Shown here: positions 25,451 to 34,714 of the stretch, piece by piece
How the letters are laid out: each line of letters begins with the position of its first letter
Numbering within the stretch: position 1 is the first letter of the stretch
Origin: CBDCVD01 sp965224015
Lineage (GTDB): Bacteria; Pseudomonadota; Alphaproteobacteria; Rhizobiales; CBDCVD01
Direction: 5' to 3'
Assembly: GCA_965224015.1 (NCBI GenBank)
Contig: OZ245032.1
Coordinates: 3,410,001 to 3,474,000 of the forward strand
DNA length: 64,000 nucleotides
Made by a program: the position numbers and the translations under genes
The notes under the pieces: model-generated
What the model was told of the DNA's origin: nothing
The model's database searches: none
The model's input: the letters and a program-made list of their open reading frames with translations, nothing else

Positions 25451-26904
25451 GTCGCCCCAGCCCAATATTGAAATCATCCCCTAGCCCTCTATGGCAGCTT
25501 GATCATTTGTGTGCGGCCATGGGTGCCCCTATACCGCAAAGCGCACGCAAGGACATCACCGGTGTTTCCATTGACAGCCGAACGTTAAGCCCGGGAGAGG
25601 TATTTTTTGCGATCAAAGGGGATCGCTTCGATGGCCACGATTTTGTTGATAAGGCTCTGGGCGCCGGTGCCGCCTGCGCCGTTGTTGCGCGCGCGCGGGT
25701 GTCCGGCTACACCGATCATTCGCAATTGGTTGTTGTTGATGATGTGCTCGCAGCTCTTGAAGCCCTCGCCCAAGCAGCACGGGCGCGATGCGAGGGCAGG
25801 GTCATTGCGATTACCGGTAGTGCCGGTAAAACAACAACCAAACATTTGATCACCACAGCCCTTGCCCCTTCTGGCAGAACCCATGCTGCCAGGGCCTCCT
25901 TCAATAATCATTGGGGTGTGCCTTTAAGTCTTGCGCGCATGCCTGAGGATGCGGACTATGGAATCTTTGAGATTGGCATGAACCATGCCGGCGAGATTAC
26001 GCCCCTTGTCCAACTGGTGCGCCCGCACGTGGCTATCGTGACCACCGTGGACGCTGCGCATTTGGCACATTTTAACAGTGTTGAGGATATTGCTCGCGCC
26101 AAGGCGGAGATTTTTTTGGGGCTGGAGCCGGAGGGAATCGCGATTCTCAACATGGACAATCCCCATTATCTTTTGCTTGAGTCATTGGCTAAAAAGGCCG
26201 GTGTTAAACATATGACGACTTTTGGCGGTTGTCCGTTGGCACAAAACCGGCTCATTGCTTTTAACACGGCCACCGACGAAACCTGCGTCAAAGCCACCAT
26301 TGATGGAGAGACGGTTCACTACAAGCTCGGATTAACCGGACGCCATCAGATCGATAACTCCCTGGCGTCTCTGGCGGCTGTAAAGGCTGTTGGCGGCGAT
26401 CTGGCCCGAGCCATGCTGGCACTCGCGACCGTGCGCCCGCCTCACGGACGTGGCCGGCAACAGACGTTACATCTTGGAAATGGGCAGGCGCTTTTGATTG
26501 ACGAAAGTTACAACGCCAATCCCGCGTCCATGCGGGCCGCGCTTCGGGCTCTTGGAGATATGACTCCAGGCGGAAGCGGAAGACGTATCGCTGTTCTTGG
26601 CGATATGCTTGAGCTGGGAGCGCAGGCGGATGCGCTGCACACCGACCTGGCACAGGTCCTTGAGGATGCACACATTGATCGGGTCTTTCTCGTCGGACCG
26701 CACATGCGCGCCCTGTGGCAGGACCTTGAGGGGATAACACGGGGCCACTGGACAGCCGAGGCCAGCGAAATCGCCGAACCGGTTTTTAATGAGTTGCAGG
26801 ACGGGGACATTGTAATGATCAAGGGATCATTGGGAACCGGCATGAAAGTTATTGTCGAGGCCCTGACCCATGCGACAGGCAAGGAGACCCTATGCTACAC
26901 TTGA
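25447..26904 (+). CDS. murF: UDP-MurNAc-pentapeptide synthetase MurF
   Basis: 485-residue Mur ligase that adds D-Ala-D-Ala to the UDP-MurNAc tripeptide. N-terminal substrate domain with SIDSRTLSPGEVFFAIKG, ATP loop ITGSAGKTTTKHL (124-131), FNNHWGVPLSLARMP, and C-terminal VLGDMLELG and VMIKGSLGTGM. The start overlaps murE, and the end overlaps the mraY start by 13 nt, which suggests tight translational coupling of the three genes. Confidence 0.96.
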   Translation: MSRPSPILKSSPSPLWQLDHLCAAMGAPIPQSARKDITGVSIDSRTLSPGEVFFAIKGDRFDGHDFVDKALGAGAACAVVARARVSGYTDHSQLVVVDDVLAALEALAQAARARCEGRVIAITGSAGKTTTKHLITTALAPSGRTHAARASFNNHWGVPLSLARMPEDADYGIFEIGMNHAGEITPLVQLVRPHVAIVTTVDAAHLAHFNSVEDIARAKAEIFLGLEPEGIAILNMDNPHYLLLESLAKKAGVKHMTTFGGCPLAQNRLIAFNTATDETCVKATIDGETVHYKLGLTGRHQIDNSLASLAAVKAVGGDLARAMLALATVRPPHGRGRQQTLHLGNGQALLIDESYNANPASMRAALRALGDMTPGGSGRRIAVLGDMLELGAQADALHTDLAQVLEDAHIDRVFLVGPHMRALWQDLEGITRGHWTAEASEIAEPVFNELQDGDIVMIKGSLGTGMKVIVEALTHATGKETLCYT

Positions 26905-27974
26905 TCGGTGGTTATCTGAGCGATGTGCCACTGTTTGGCCTGTTTCGCTACATTACGTTTCGCACCGGGGGTGCGATCATGACAGGCCTTCTGTTCGTAT
27001 TTCTGTTTGGTCCCCAGATTATTGCCTCCTTGCGTGTGCGCCAGGGCAAGGGGCAGCCCATCCGTGATGACGGTCCGCAAAACCACCTGCTCAAACAAGG
27101 AACCCCAACCATGGGGGGGTTGATGATTCTTACCGGTGTGTTCGTTGCAACCTTGCTGTGGGCTAATCTTTCCAATCCCTATGTGTGGCTGGTTCTGCTT
27201 GTCACCATTGGATTTGGCGTGGTTGGCCTTTACGACGATTACCTCAAGGTCACCAGAGCAACCCATAAAGGTTATAGCATCAAGGCACGTCTAAGCATCG
27301 AAGCCGCCATAGCGATCATTGTTTGCCTTTTTATCGCTTATCTATCGACCCCGACCCTGTCGGGGACGCTGGCCCTGCCATTTTTCAAGGACACGATCAT
27401 CAATCTGGGGTGGTTTTTTGTTCCTATCGGCGCTTTTGTGATCGTCGGCGCTGGCAATGCGGTTAATTTAACTGATGGACTTGATGGGTTGGCCATCGTC
27501 CCGGTCATGATCGCCGCCGCAAGTTTTGGTTTTATCGCTTATTTGGCCGGCAATGTCCGTTTTGCGGAATATTTGCAGATTCACTACATCGCCGGCAGTG
27601 GCGAACTGGCGGTCTTGTGCGGCGCTATGATTGGTGCCGGACTTGGATTTTTATGGTTCAACGCTCCGCCGGCCTCAATCTTCATGGGGGATACTGGTTC
27701 CCTGGCCCTTGGCGGCATGCTGGGTGCCATTAGTGTTGTCACCAAGCACGAAATCGTTCTGGCCATTGTTGGCGGTCTTTTTGTCCTTGAGGCCCTGTCG
27801 GTCATCGTCCAGGTCATTTCTTTCAAGCTGACGGGTAAGCGGGTCTTTAAAATGGCACCCATTCACCATCACTTTGAACAATTGGGGTGGTCTGAGCCAC
27901 AAGTTGTTGTGCGCTTTTGGATTATCGCCGTGGTTTTGGCGCTAATCGGCCTCTCGACATTGAAACTGCGCTAG
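26892..27974 (+). CDS. mraY: Phospho-MurNAc-pentapeptide transferase MraY
   Basis: 360-residue polytopic membrane enzyme (ten predicted helices) that moves phospho-MurNAc-pentapeptide onto undecaprenyl phosphate to form lipid I. Motifs: DDGPQNHLLKQGTPTMGG, YDDYLKV, NAVNLTDGLDGLA (catalytic Asp pair region), ASIFMGDTGSLALGG, and KMAPIHHHFEQLGWSE near the end. Length is standard. The start codon is inside the 3' end of murF. Confidence 0.97.
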   Translation: MLHLIGGYLSDVPLFGLFRYITFRTGGAIMTGLLFVFLFGPQIIASLRVRQGKGQPIRDDGPQNHLLKQGTPTMGGLMILTGVFVATLLWANLSNPYVWLVLLVTIGFGVVGLYDDYLKVTRATHKGYSIKARLSIEAAIAIIVCLFIAYLSTPTLSGTLALPFFKDTIINLGWFFVPIGAFVIVGAGNAVNLTDGLDGLAIVPVMIAAASFGFIAYLAGNVRFAEYLQIHYIAGSGELAVLCGAMIGAGLGFLWFNAPPASIFMGDTGSLALGGMLGAISVVTKHEIVLAIVGGLFVLEALSVIVQVISFKLTGKRVFKMAPIHHHFEQLGWSEPQVVVRFWIIAVVLALIGLSTLKLR

Positions 27975-28007
27975 TCCCCGGGCACACATACGAAAAAACC
28001 ATCGCTT

Positions 28008-29459
28008 ATGATTGCTGTATCGGTCATGGAAAACAAGTGCCTTGCCCTGTTTGGGCTTGCCGACTCCGGTTTGGCGAGCGCCCGGGCCCTGTTGGCCGGA
28101 GGCGCTGACGTGGTGTGCGCTGATGACGATACGGGACGCGTGCGGCAGGCGGCGTCTGAAGGTTTAAAAACCGCGGATTTGCGCAACATCGATTGGCGTG
28201 CCTTTGATGCGTTGATTCTCGCTCCTGGCGTGCCGCTTACCCATCCGGAGCCTCATTGGTCGGTTAAGGCCGCACAGGCCGCCGGTGTTGAGATCATCGG
28301 CGATATTGAACTCTTTCATCGCCAACGCCAGTTCCTAAACGCCCAAGTGCCTTTTATTGCCATTACCGGTACCAACGGCAAGTCAACAACAACGGCGTTG
28401 ATCGGCCATATTCTGCAAGAGGCCGGGTTTGACGCCCAGGTGGGAGGCAATATCGGAACCCCGGTGCTTGATCTGGCGCCCATTACCGAGGGACGCGCCT
28501 ATGCAATCGAGTGTTCTTCCTATCAAATTGATCTGGCACCCAGCCTGGCGCCCTCGATAGGCATTGTTCTCAATGTGACTCCCGATCATCTGCAGCGCCA
28601 CGGTACCATGTCCGCCTATGCCGCTATCAAAGAGGAGATTGCAAAACGCGCAAGTGGCAGGGCCATCGTCGGCGTCGATGACACCTACGGTCGGGAAATC
28701 GTCAGGCGTCTGGCAGAAAAGGGGGCCCCATTTACGCGAATTTCCGGTTCCGCTTTGTCTGAAGACGGTGTCTATTGCCACGGCTCAGACATTGTGGTGG
28801 CGAGTGCCGGTCACCATGAGCCCTGGGTAAGCCTTGAAGCCATTGCCACTTTAAGGGGACGCCATAACGGACAAAATGCCGCGGCCGCGGTGGCGACCTG
28901 CCGGTCCCTCGGCCTGACGCGTCAGGTTGTACAAAAGGCATTGAAAAGTTTTCCAGGTCTTGCCCATCGCATGCAACCGATCGCCTATAGGGGGGATATT
29001 CTGTTCGTCAATGATTCCAAGGCCACCAATTCCAAGGCCGCGGCGCAGGCGCTGGCCAGCTACACAAACATCTACTGGATTGCCGGAGGATTGCACAAGG
29101 AAGGTGGCTATGACGATCTGGTTCCCTTTTTCCCCCACATCACCAAAGCCTATTTGGTGGGCGAGGCCGCGGCCATTATGGCGGCCTATTTGGGAGCGCA
29201 GGTGGACTACGAAATATGCCGCACTATTGACGATGCGGTTAACCGAGCGGCTCGGGAGGCCCAGGCCGCGTCAAGGGCTCCGGCTGCATCGGGCTCACCA
29301 CCGGTGGTGCTGCTATCGCCGGCGTGCGCCTCATTCGATCAGTTTCGCAATTTTGAAGAGCGCGGTGAGGCGTTCGTGAGAGCCGTCACTTGCCTTGCCG
29401 ACACCACATCTCTTATTCGCAACGTGCCGAACGCCCAAAGGGTGGCGCCGGCACATTAG
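28008..29459 (+). CDS. murD: UDP-MurNAc-alanine:D-glutamate ligase MurD
   Basis: 483-residue Mur ligase: N-terminal Rossmann-like domain (LALFGLADSGLASARALLAGG), P-loop ITGTNGKSTTTALIG, then NVTPDHLQRHGTMSAYAAIK and a C-terminal FVNDSKATNSKAAAQAL. It adds D-glutamate to UDP-MurNAc-L-alanine. Two in-frame starts (28008 and ATG at 28026) are possible. The stop TAG (29457-29459) coincides with TAGAGCGTG, the left end of an R2 element, so the natural C-terminus may have been slightly altered by insertion. Confidence 0.95.
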   Translation: MIAVSVMENKCLALFGLADSGLASARALLAGGADVVCADDDTGRVRQAASEGLKTADLRNIDWRAFDALILAPGVPLTHPEPHWSVKAAQAAGVEIIGDIELFHRQRQFLNAQVPFIAITGTNGKSTTTALIGHILQEAGFDAQVGGNIGTPVLDLAPITEGRAYAIECSSYQIDLAPSLAPSIGIVLNVTPDHLQRHGTMSAYAAIKEEIAKRASGRAIVGVDDTYGREIVRRLAEKGAPFTRISGSALSEDGVYCHGSDIVVASAGHHEPWVSLEAIATLRGRHNGQNAAAAVATCRSLGLTRQVVQKALKSFPGLAHRMQPIAYRGDILFVNDSKATNSKAAAQALASYTNIYWIAGGLHKEGGYDDLVPFFPHITKAYLVGEAAAIMAAYLGAQVDYEICRTIDDAVNRAAREAQAASRAPAASGSPPVVLLSPACASFDQFRNFEERGEAFVRAVTCLADTTSLIRNVPNAQRVAPAH

Positions 29460-29520
29460 AGCGTGTCATGTTTTAATAGAACTATTCTGACGGAGCGATT
29501 TTGCGACAAGATGAACCTTA

Positions 29521-29623
29521 ATACCAAGGATCTTTGACAAGGGCTCATGCATTAGCGTCAATCAGGTATGTTATCAAGGCAGTATACCAGTCGGTGTGTC
29601 CATAAAGCCAATACCGCTGGTAT
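29521..29623 (+). repeat. R1 repeat, full copy nested in R2
   Basis: 103 bp, ATACCAAGGATC to CCGCTGGTAT, more diverged than other copies (TTTGACAAGGGCTCATGCAT). The R2 sequence resumes at TCTCGCAGGATATAGTGG immediately after it. Confidence 0.9.
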
Positions 29624-29674
29624 AGTCTCGCAGGATATAGTGGGGCTATTTGCAAGAGACTTAAGGTTCATATT

Positions 29675-29738
29675 AGATCAGCATGGCGTTAGCTGTACCC
29701 ATGTTGCCAAGGGTAAAGCTAACGCCATAAAGCTGATC
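29675..29738. repeat. R3 repeat nested in R2
   Basis: AGATCAGCATGGCGTTAGCT ... CGCCATAAAGCTGATC, an R3 palindrome. R2 sequence (GCAAAAGCGCCC) resumes within about 20 bp. Confidence 0.85.
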
Positions 29739-29920
29739 GCCCTGAAATTTATAGCAAAAGCGCCCCTTCGGGTTTCCGATGGGCGCAACGCCCGCGCCCA
29801 AGCCGCTCTCGAGAGATGGATAAACATCGCTCTTCGATCGCCTTGAGCATGGGTATCGCCTCGCCAATCGAGAAACAGAATTGCGTCTAGTAAGACCTGA
29901 CACGCTCTAAGGAGGTCACT

Positions 29921-31081
29921 ATGGTCAGTCGCGCCAGTAAAAGTGCTTTCGCCGCCTGGTGGCATACTGTGGATCGGCTGATGATTGCCGCGCTTATTGT
30001 CCTGGCTATCTCCGGTCTGGTCATGTCATTTGCCGCCAGTCCGCCGGTTGCCGGACGCATTGGACTAGAGAGCTTTCATTTTGTAAAGCGGCACATTTAT
30101 TTTTTGGTTATCGCGTGGGTGTTGCTTATCGGAATATCCTTTCTCAAAAGCCGCCAGGTACGCCGTTTCGCTCTTTTTCTTGCTTTGGGTAGTGCAGGTC
30201 TGATGATTTTGACCTTGGCTATCGGGGAGGACATAAAGGGCGCGCGCCGGTGGCTGCGTATTGCCGGATTTTCCTTGCAGGCCTCGGAGTTTATGAAGCC
30301 GGCGTTTGTTGTTCTATCCGCCTGGGCCTTGTCGGAGAGCCGCCGGCGTCCGGATATGCCTGGGTATCTGATCGCCCTTGGTCTTTTTGCCGCATTTGCG
30401 GGGCTGTTGTTGATGCAGCCCGACCTGGGGCAGACCTTTCTTATGACAATGGTTTGGGGCGCGTTACTTTTCTTAACCGGTGTATCCTGGTTGTGGGTCG
30501 GGCTTCTGGCGGCCGCGCTCATCGCCGGTCTGGTAGGGGCCTATATCATGTTTCCGCATGTGGGGAGCCGGTTCGATCGCTTCTTTGACCCTAGTTCGGG
30601 AGATACGTTTCAGGTTGACCGTGCCAAGGACTCGTTTCTCAACGGAGGCTGGTTGGGGACGGGCCCCGGCGAGGGGACGGTCAAATGGCGTTTGCCCGAT
30701 TCTCATACCGACTTTACGTTCGCTGTTGTGGGTGAGGAGTTCGGCATTGTCTTTTGCCTCGTGCTCCTTGGCCTGGTGGCCTTTGTGGTGTTACGTAGCC
30801 TTTGGCTTGGGCTGAGCCAGGAGAGCCTGTTCTCTCGTCTGGCGATCTCGGGCTTGAGCGTGATGTTTGGGTTACAGGCGGTTATCAATATTGCGGTCAA
30901 TCTTGAGCTCCTGCCCGCTAAGGGGATGACCTTGCCATTTGTTTCCTATGGAGGCTCTTCTTTGCTCTCGAGTGCGATCGGGATGGGGCTTGTCCTCGCC
31001 CTTGCGCGTAAAAAACCTGACCTGTCCCGCCTGAGCAAAGTCCACAGGCATCAACGCCCGCGCGTTGCCGCCACAGCTTGA
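29921..31081 (+). CDS. ftsW: Lipid II polymerase FtsW
   Basis: 386-residue SEDS-family membrane protein with about ten helices. Family features: RWLRIAGFSLQASEFMKP, LLMQPDLGQTFLMTMVWG, the extracellular loop FDPSSGDTFQVDRAKDSFLN with GPGEGTVKWRLPDSHTDF, GEEFGIVF, and the C-terminal KGMTLPFVSYGGSSLL. FtsW polymerises septal glycan together with FtsI. A strong ribosome-binding site AAGGAGG precedes ATG 29921. The preceding 460 bp are entirely repeat sequence, so its transcription must pass through, or start within, the nested repeats. Confidence 0.96.
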   Translation: MVSRASKSAFAAWWHTVDRLMIAALIVLAISGLVMSFAASPPVAGRIGLESFHFVKRHIYFLVIAWVLLIGISFLKSRQVRRFALFLALGSAGLMILTLAIGEDIKGARRWLRIAGFSLQASEFMKPAFVVLSAWALSESRRRPDMPGYLIALGLFAAFAGLLLMQPDLGQTFLMTMVWGALLFLTGVSWLWVGLLAAALIAGLVGAYIMFPHVGSRFDRFFDPSSGDTFQVDRAKDSFLNGGWLGTGPGEGTVKWRLPDSHTDFTFAVVGEEFGIVFCLVLLGLVAFVVLRSLWLGLSQESLFSRLAISGLSVMFGLQAVINIAVNLELLPAKGMTLPFVSYGGSSLLSSAIGMGLVLALARKKPDLSRLSKVHRHQRPRVAATA

Positions 31082-31088
31082 GCGTGCC

Positions 31089-32210
31089 ATGCGGGAAAAA
31101 AATATAATCGTCCTGGCCGCCGGTGGAACAGGCGGTCACTTGTTTCCAGCCCAGGCGCTGGCTGGTGAGTTGCGCCAGCGCGGTTATGGGATTGTCTTGA
31201 TGAGCGATACCCGTGCCGAGCGCTACACCCAGGATTTTCCTGCCGATACGATAGACATCATTGCCTGCGCAACCCCTTCGCAACGCGCGCCTTTGGCGGT
31301 TGCAAAAGCCTGTCTGGTGATGGCGCGCGGAATTTATCAGGCCCGTAAACATATCAAGCGCCATAAGCCTCTGGCGGCAATCGGCTTTGGCGGTTACCCA
31401 AGTGTTCCCCCTATTATCGCCGCTTGGTCTTGCCGCGTACCCACGGCGGTGCAGGAGCAAAACGCCGTTTTGGGACGCGCGAACAAATTGCTTGCGCGCT
31501 TTGTGGACAAGGTCGCCCTGGGTCTGGCGACCACAAAAGGTCAGAGGCCGCATGATGTGGTTGTAGGGATACCCGTGCGTGATGCCGTTATCGAAGCCGC
31601 CGACGTTTCCTATGACGCTCAGGCTCTTGTAAATGAGTCCGCACCTTTCAAACTGTTGGTCTTTGGTGGTAGCCAGGGAGCGCACGTTTTTAGCGAGATT
31701 GTTCCCAATGCTCTGGCAGCTTTGCCCACACCTGTGCGCCAACGCATCGCTTTGACGCTGCAGTGCCGCTCCGAGGATTTGGACAGAACCCGCCGTATGC
31801 TTTCCGGTCTTGATCTAAAGCATGAGGTGGAAATCGCACCCTTCTTTAACCGCATGCCGGAGAGGATAGCGCGGGCGCATCTGATCATATCTCGCGCCGG
31901 GGCGTCAACGGTTGCGGAGTTGGGAGTCATTGGCCGCCCGGCGATACTGGTTCCCTTACCCAATGCGCTTGACCATGATCAGCGGGAAAATGCCGCGGTC
32001 CTGGCGGGTGCTGGCGGCGCGTGGCTGGTGGAACAGGCGGACTTGACCCCCAAGGATCTGGCAAAGCAATTGCGCAGGCTTATTGAGACACCGGAAATCC
32101 TGGTGAGCACAGCCGCCAAAGCTGCATCGACAGCCGACGGTCTTGCTGTTAAAAAGCTTGCGGATATGGTCGAAGAGCTTGCTTCCGGGCGCGGTCGCGC
32201 CAGACCCTGA
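31089..32210 (+). CDS. murG: Lipid II synthase MurG
   Basis: 373-residue GT28 glycosyltransferase that adds GlcNAc to lipid I at the inner face of the membrane. The chosen ATG (31089, MREKNIIVLAAGGTGG) is 7 nt after the ftsW stop; an upstream in-frame start would lie inside ftsW. Motifs: AAGGTGGHLFPAQALA (glycine-rich loop 1), GFGGYPSVPPI, VQEQNAVLGRAN, LVFGGSQGAHVFSE, and SRAGASTVAELGVIGRPAILVPLP for UDP-GlcNAc binding. Confidence 0.96.
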   Translation: MREKNIIVLAAGGTGGHLFPAQALAGELRQRGYGIVLMSDTRAERYTQDFPADTIDIIACATPSQRAPLAVAKACLVMARGIYQARKHIKRHKPLAAIGFGGYPSVPPIIAAWSCRVPTAVQEQNAVLGRANKLLARFVDKVALGLATTKGQRPHDVVVGIPVRDAVIEAADVSYDAQALVNESAPFKLLVFGGSQGAHVFSEIVPNALAALPTPVRQRIALTLQCRSEDLDRTRRMLSGLDLKHEVEIAPFFNRMPERIARAHLIISRAGASTVAELGVIGRPAILVPLPNALDHDQRENAAVLAGAGGAWLVEQADLTPKDLAKQLRRLIETPEILVSTAAKAASTADGLAVKKLADMVEELASGRGRARP

Positions 32211-32211
32211 T

Positions 32212-32277
32212 ACAAGCGGTATTGGCTTTTTTACATATTGACTTGTGGACATCTCTATTAAGACATGACACGCTCTC
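32212..32277 (-). repeat. Composite remnant of R1 and R2 ends
   Basis: CAAGCGGTATTGGCTTTTTT and ACTTGTGGAC resemble a decayed reverse R1 right end; TCTATTAAGACATGACACGC then TCTC is an R2 right end. They sit between the murG stop and the murC ribosome-binding site. Confidence 0.6.
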
Positions 32278-32299
32278 GTATCTGCGAGGAGGAAGACTC

Positions 32300-33706
32300 A
32301 TGAAGGTTCCGCAAACCATCGGCCCCATTCACTTTATCGGCATCGGGGGCATTGGCATGAGCGGCATTGCGGAAATGCTCGTAGCGCTTGGCTATCAAGT
32401 CCAGGGGAGCGACCTGGCGGACAATGCCAATGTGACGCGTCTGCGCGAAAAGGGCGTCCGCGTCTATGTGGGGCATGACGCAAAGCATATTGATGAAGCC
32501 CAGGTCGTGGTTATATCGTCAGCCATCGGACGGGATAACCCGGAGCTGCGTGAGGCGCGCATGCGCCTTTTACCAATTGTTCGCCGCGCTGAAATGCTGG
32601 CGGAACTGATGCGTTTCAAGTCCTGTGTTGCGGTTGCCGGCACCCATGGCAAGACCACGACCACCTCTATGGTGGCAGCCCTTCTTGAAGCGGGAGGGTT
32701 TGATCCCACGGTGATTAATGGCGGCATTATCAACGCCTATGGCACAAATGCGCGTATGGGCACCGGTGACTGGATGGTGGTTGAGGCGGACGAATCTGAC
32801 GGGACATTTGTCAAACTGCCCGCCGACGTGGCGATTGTCACCAACGTGGATCCGGAACATCTCGACCACTATGGGGATTTTGCTGCGGTGCAAGACGCGT
32901 TCCGGGCTTTTGTCGAGAACATTCCTTTTTACGGGTTTTCAGTCATGTGCCTTGATCATCCGCAGGTGCAAACCCTGGTGCGGCGCATTGAGGACAAACG
33001 CCTATTCACCTACGGCACAACGCCGCAAGCGGATGTGCAGATACTCTGTGAGCGCACCCAGGGGCCACGGGCGAATTTCAGTTTGAAGCTGCGTGATCGC
33101 TATGCAGGGACAAGCACCATACTTGAAGACTTGAACTTGCCCATGCCCGGGCATCACAATGTGCTGAACGCGACAGCAGCCGCATGCGTTGCCCATCACC
33201 TGGGGGTCGATGATGCCGCCATCAGATCGGGTCTGTCGGATTTTGCTGGAGTCAAACGGCGCTTCAGTCTGACGGGGACCTGGCGCGATGTTTCGATTTT
33301 TGACGATTATGCCCACCATCCGGTCGAGATATCGGCGGTTTTGGCGGCGGCACGAGAGGCCTGCTCCGGACGCATCATCGCCATCATGCAGCCCCATCGA
33401 TATACGCGCCTGGCGAGCCTGTTCGATGATTTTTGCGGCTGTTTTCAAAATGCCGACAAGGTTCTGATCACCCCCGTTTATGAAGCCGGTGAGGCGCCGA
33501 TTGCGGGTGCGGATCATCAGGCGCTTGTCCGCGGTATTCGCGCCGGCGGGCACCGGGACGCGCAGGCCCTTGATGATCCCCGCACTTTAGCAAACATCAT
33601 TTTAGAGACGGCACGTGCTGGCGACTATGTTCTGTTTCTTGGGGCCGGATCAATCAGTCAGTGGGCGCACGCCTTGCCTGAAGAACTGGCGGCGCTGCCG
33701 TCTTAG
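32300..33706 (+). CDS. murC: UDP-MurNAc:L-alanine ligase MurC
   Basis: 468-residue Mur ligase adding the first L-alanine. ATG 32300 is preceded by GAGGAGGA; upstream in-frame extension lies in repeat remnants and is rejected. FIGIGGIGMSGIAEML (UDP-binding loop, 12-27), AGTHGKTTTTSM (P-loop 114-121), VEADESDGTF, NVDPEHLDHYG, and DDYAHHPVEI plus MQPHRYTR in the C-terminal domain. Its TAG stop is the first base triplet of an R2 left end. The usual followers murB, ddl, ftsQ, ftsA and ftsZ are not here. Confidence 0.96.
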   Translation: MKVPQTIGPIHFIGIGGIGMSGIAEMLVALGYQVQGSDLADNANVTRLREKGVRVYVGHDAKHIDEAQVVVISSAIGRDNPELREARMRLLPIVRRAEMLAELMRFKSCVAVAGTHGKTTTTSMVAALLEAGGFDPTVINGGIINAYGTNARMGTGDWMVVEADESDGTFVKLPADVAIVTNVDPEHLDHYGDFAAVQDAFRAFVENIPFYGFSVMCLDHPQVQTLVRRIEDKRLFTYGTTPQADVQILCERTQGPRANFSLKLRDRYAGTSTILEDLNLPMPGHHNVLNATAAACVAHHLGVDDAAIRSGLSDFAGVKRRFSLTGTWRDVSIFDDYAHHPVEISAVLAAAREACSGRIIAIMQPHRYTRLASLFDDFCGCFQNADKVLITPVYEAGEAPIAGADHQALVRGIRAGGHRDAQALDDPRTLANIILETARAGDYVLFLGAGSISQWAHALPEELAALPS

Positions 33707-33726
33707 AGCGTATCAGGTATTATTGA
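33704..33726 (+). repeat. R2 left-end remnant shared by two convergent genes
   Basis: TAGAGCGTATCAGGTATTAT then TGAA: an R2 left terminus with a few changes. It contains the murC stop (TAG 33704-33706) on one strand and the stop of the SIMPL gene (TAA, complement of 33720-33722) on the other. Confidence 0.75.
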
Positions 33727-34523
33727 ACCAATTCCCAGGTCATGGTGAGGGAGACAGAAATTTCCTGCTCGCCGACCTCAATAGGCACCGGTGCATCAGC
33801 CATTTGCAACTCGGCCGAGCGGGCATAGAGCATCGGACGCGGTCTGCCACCCGCTTCATTGATCGACACGATGCGCCCAAGACGGACACCCGCCGCCTTT
33901 GCGATCAGTTCTGCCTTGCTACGGGCATCGGCAACGGCGCGCTTTCGCGCCTCGTTTCTGTCCCGCGCAGGTTCAGATAGCGTGAACCGCACCCCCGAAA
34001 ACCGATTTGCACCGGCGCGCGCCGCCCGATCGAGAATGGAACCGGTCTCCTGCAAGCGCCGGACCCGCACATTAACACTGTTGGAGACCACATACCCTAC
34101 GATGCGCGGAGCCTCAGGTCCTGCGCTACCTTGCACCCTGTTGCGGTCATATCGTGGCTGCAAGTCAAAGTGCGCCGTGGCAATATCGCGCTTTTCAATG
34201 CCTTGTTCTTTTAACATCGCAATGAGATCGGTCATGATGCGGGTGTTTTCATCAAGTGCCGCTTTTGCTCCCTGCGCCGCGGTTTCAACCCCCAAGTGCA
34301 CAATGGCAATATCCGGCATGACCGTGACAACACCAGTTCCAGTTATCACTATTGTAGCCGGACGTGTGGTCGGGCGATCGCCATCGCCGGTCTGCGCCAA
34401 AACCGATACGACAGAAGCAAAGATCGCAAGCCCGGCCAAACCCATAGTCGTGGCCAGTAGCCGGGCAATCTTGGCAAGCCTATCCGACCGCAAATCGGGT
34501 TTTGAGGGTATCGTCTGCAGCAT
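33720..34523 (-). CDS. SIMPL domain-containing exported protein
   Basis: 267-residue protein with an N-terminal basic stretch and hydrophobic segment (LLATTMGLAGLAIFASVVSV, about 23-42) acting as signal peptide or anchor. The remainder is a SIMPL/DUF541 domain: ITGTGVVTVMPDIAIVHLGV, RDIATAHFDLQPRYD, VGYVVSNSVNVRVRRL, and ARKRAVADARSKAELIAKAAGVRLG. Family members are periplasmic or outer-membrane proteins of poorly known role, some linked to oxidative stress. The stop codon comes from an R2 end, convergent with murC. Confidence 0.88.
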   Translation of the reverse strand: MLQTIPSKPDLRSDRLAKIARLLATTMGLAGLAIFASVVSVLAQTGDGDRPTTRPATIVITGTGVVTVMPDIAIVHLGVETAAQGAKAALDENTRIMTDLIAMLKEQGIEKRDIATAHFDLQPRYDRNRVQGSAGPEAPRIVGYVVSNSVNVRVRRLQETGSILDRAARAGANRFSGVRFTLSEPARDRNEARKRAVADARSKAELIAKAAGVRLGRIVSINEAGGRPRPMLYARSAELQMADAPVPIEVGEQEISVSLTMTWELVQ

Positions 34524-34592
34524 CAGTCTGTCTCCGCAATCTGTTTCAGTCCAAAGCCGTTGCTCTGTTTGATCTCATCCGCCCAAAAGCAA

Positions 34593-34605
34593 TACCGCTG
34601 GTATT
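34593..34605. repeat. Solo R1 right end
   Basis: ATACCGCTGGTAT, the 13-bp palindromic R1 terminus, upstream of the SIMPL gene. No other part of R1 adjoins. Confidence 0.55.
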
Positions 34606-34714
34606 ATCCATAACCGGGGGTAAATAAGGTCCATCACCCGCAAAACGAATCCCCCGCCGTGCACAACATACAGTCAGGTCCGTTGCCATGCATGCTAATT
34701 ATTTTAATTATTGA

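Larger units (their letters stand above)
29457..29909 (-). repeat. R2 repeat interrupted by nested R1 and R3 insertions
   Basis: Outer ends TAGAGCGTGTCATG and CCTGACACGCTCTA bound a body matching the reverse complement of the intact R2 at 8235-8509. Two segments are extra: an R1 (29521-29623) after CAAGATGAACCTTA and an R3 (about 29675-29738) after TTAAGGTTCATATT. Together they fill the whole gap between murD and ftsW; the ftsW ribosome-binding site AAGGAGG follows directly. Confidence 0.88.

Noticed and set aside
32222..32299. 26-residue N-terminal extension of MurC
   Set aside because: The stretch is R1/R2 remnant, and ATG 32300 has a strong GAGGAGGA ribosome-binding site and matches MurC N-termini.
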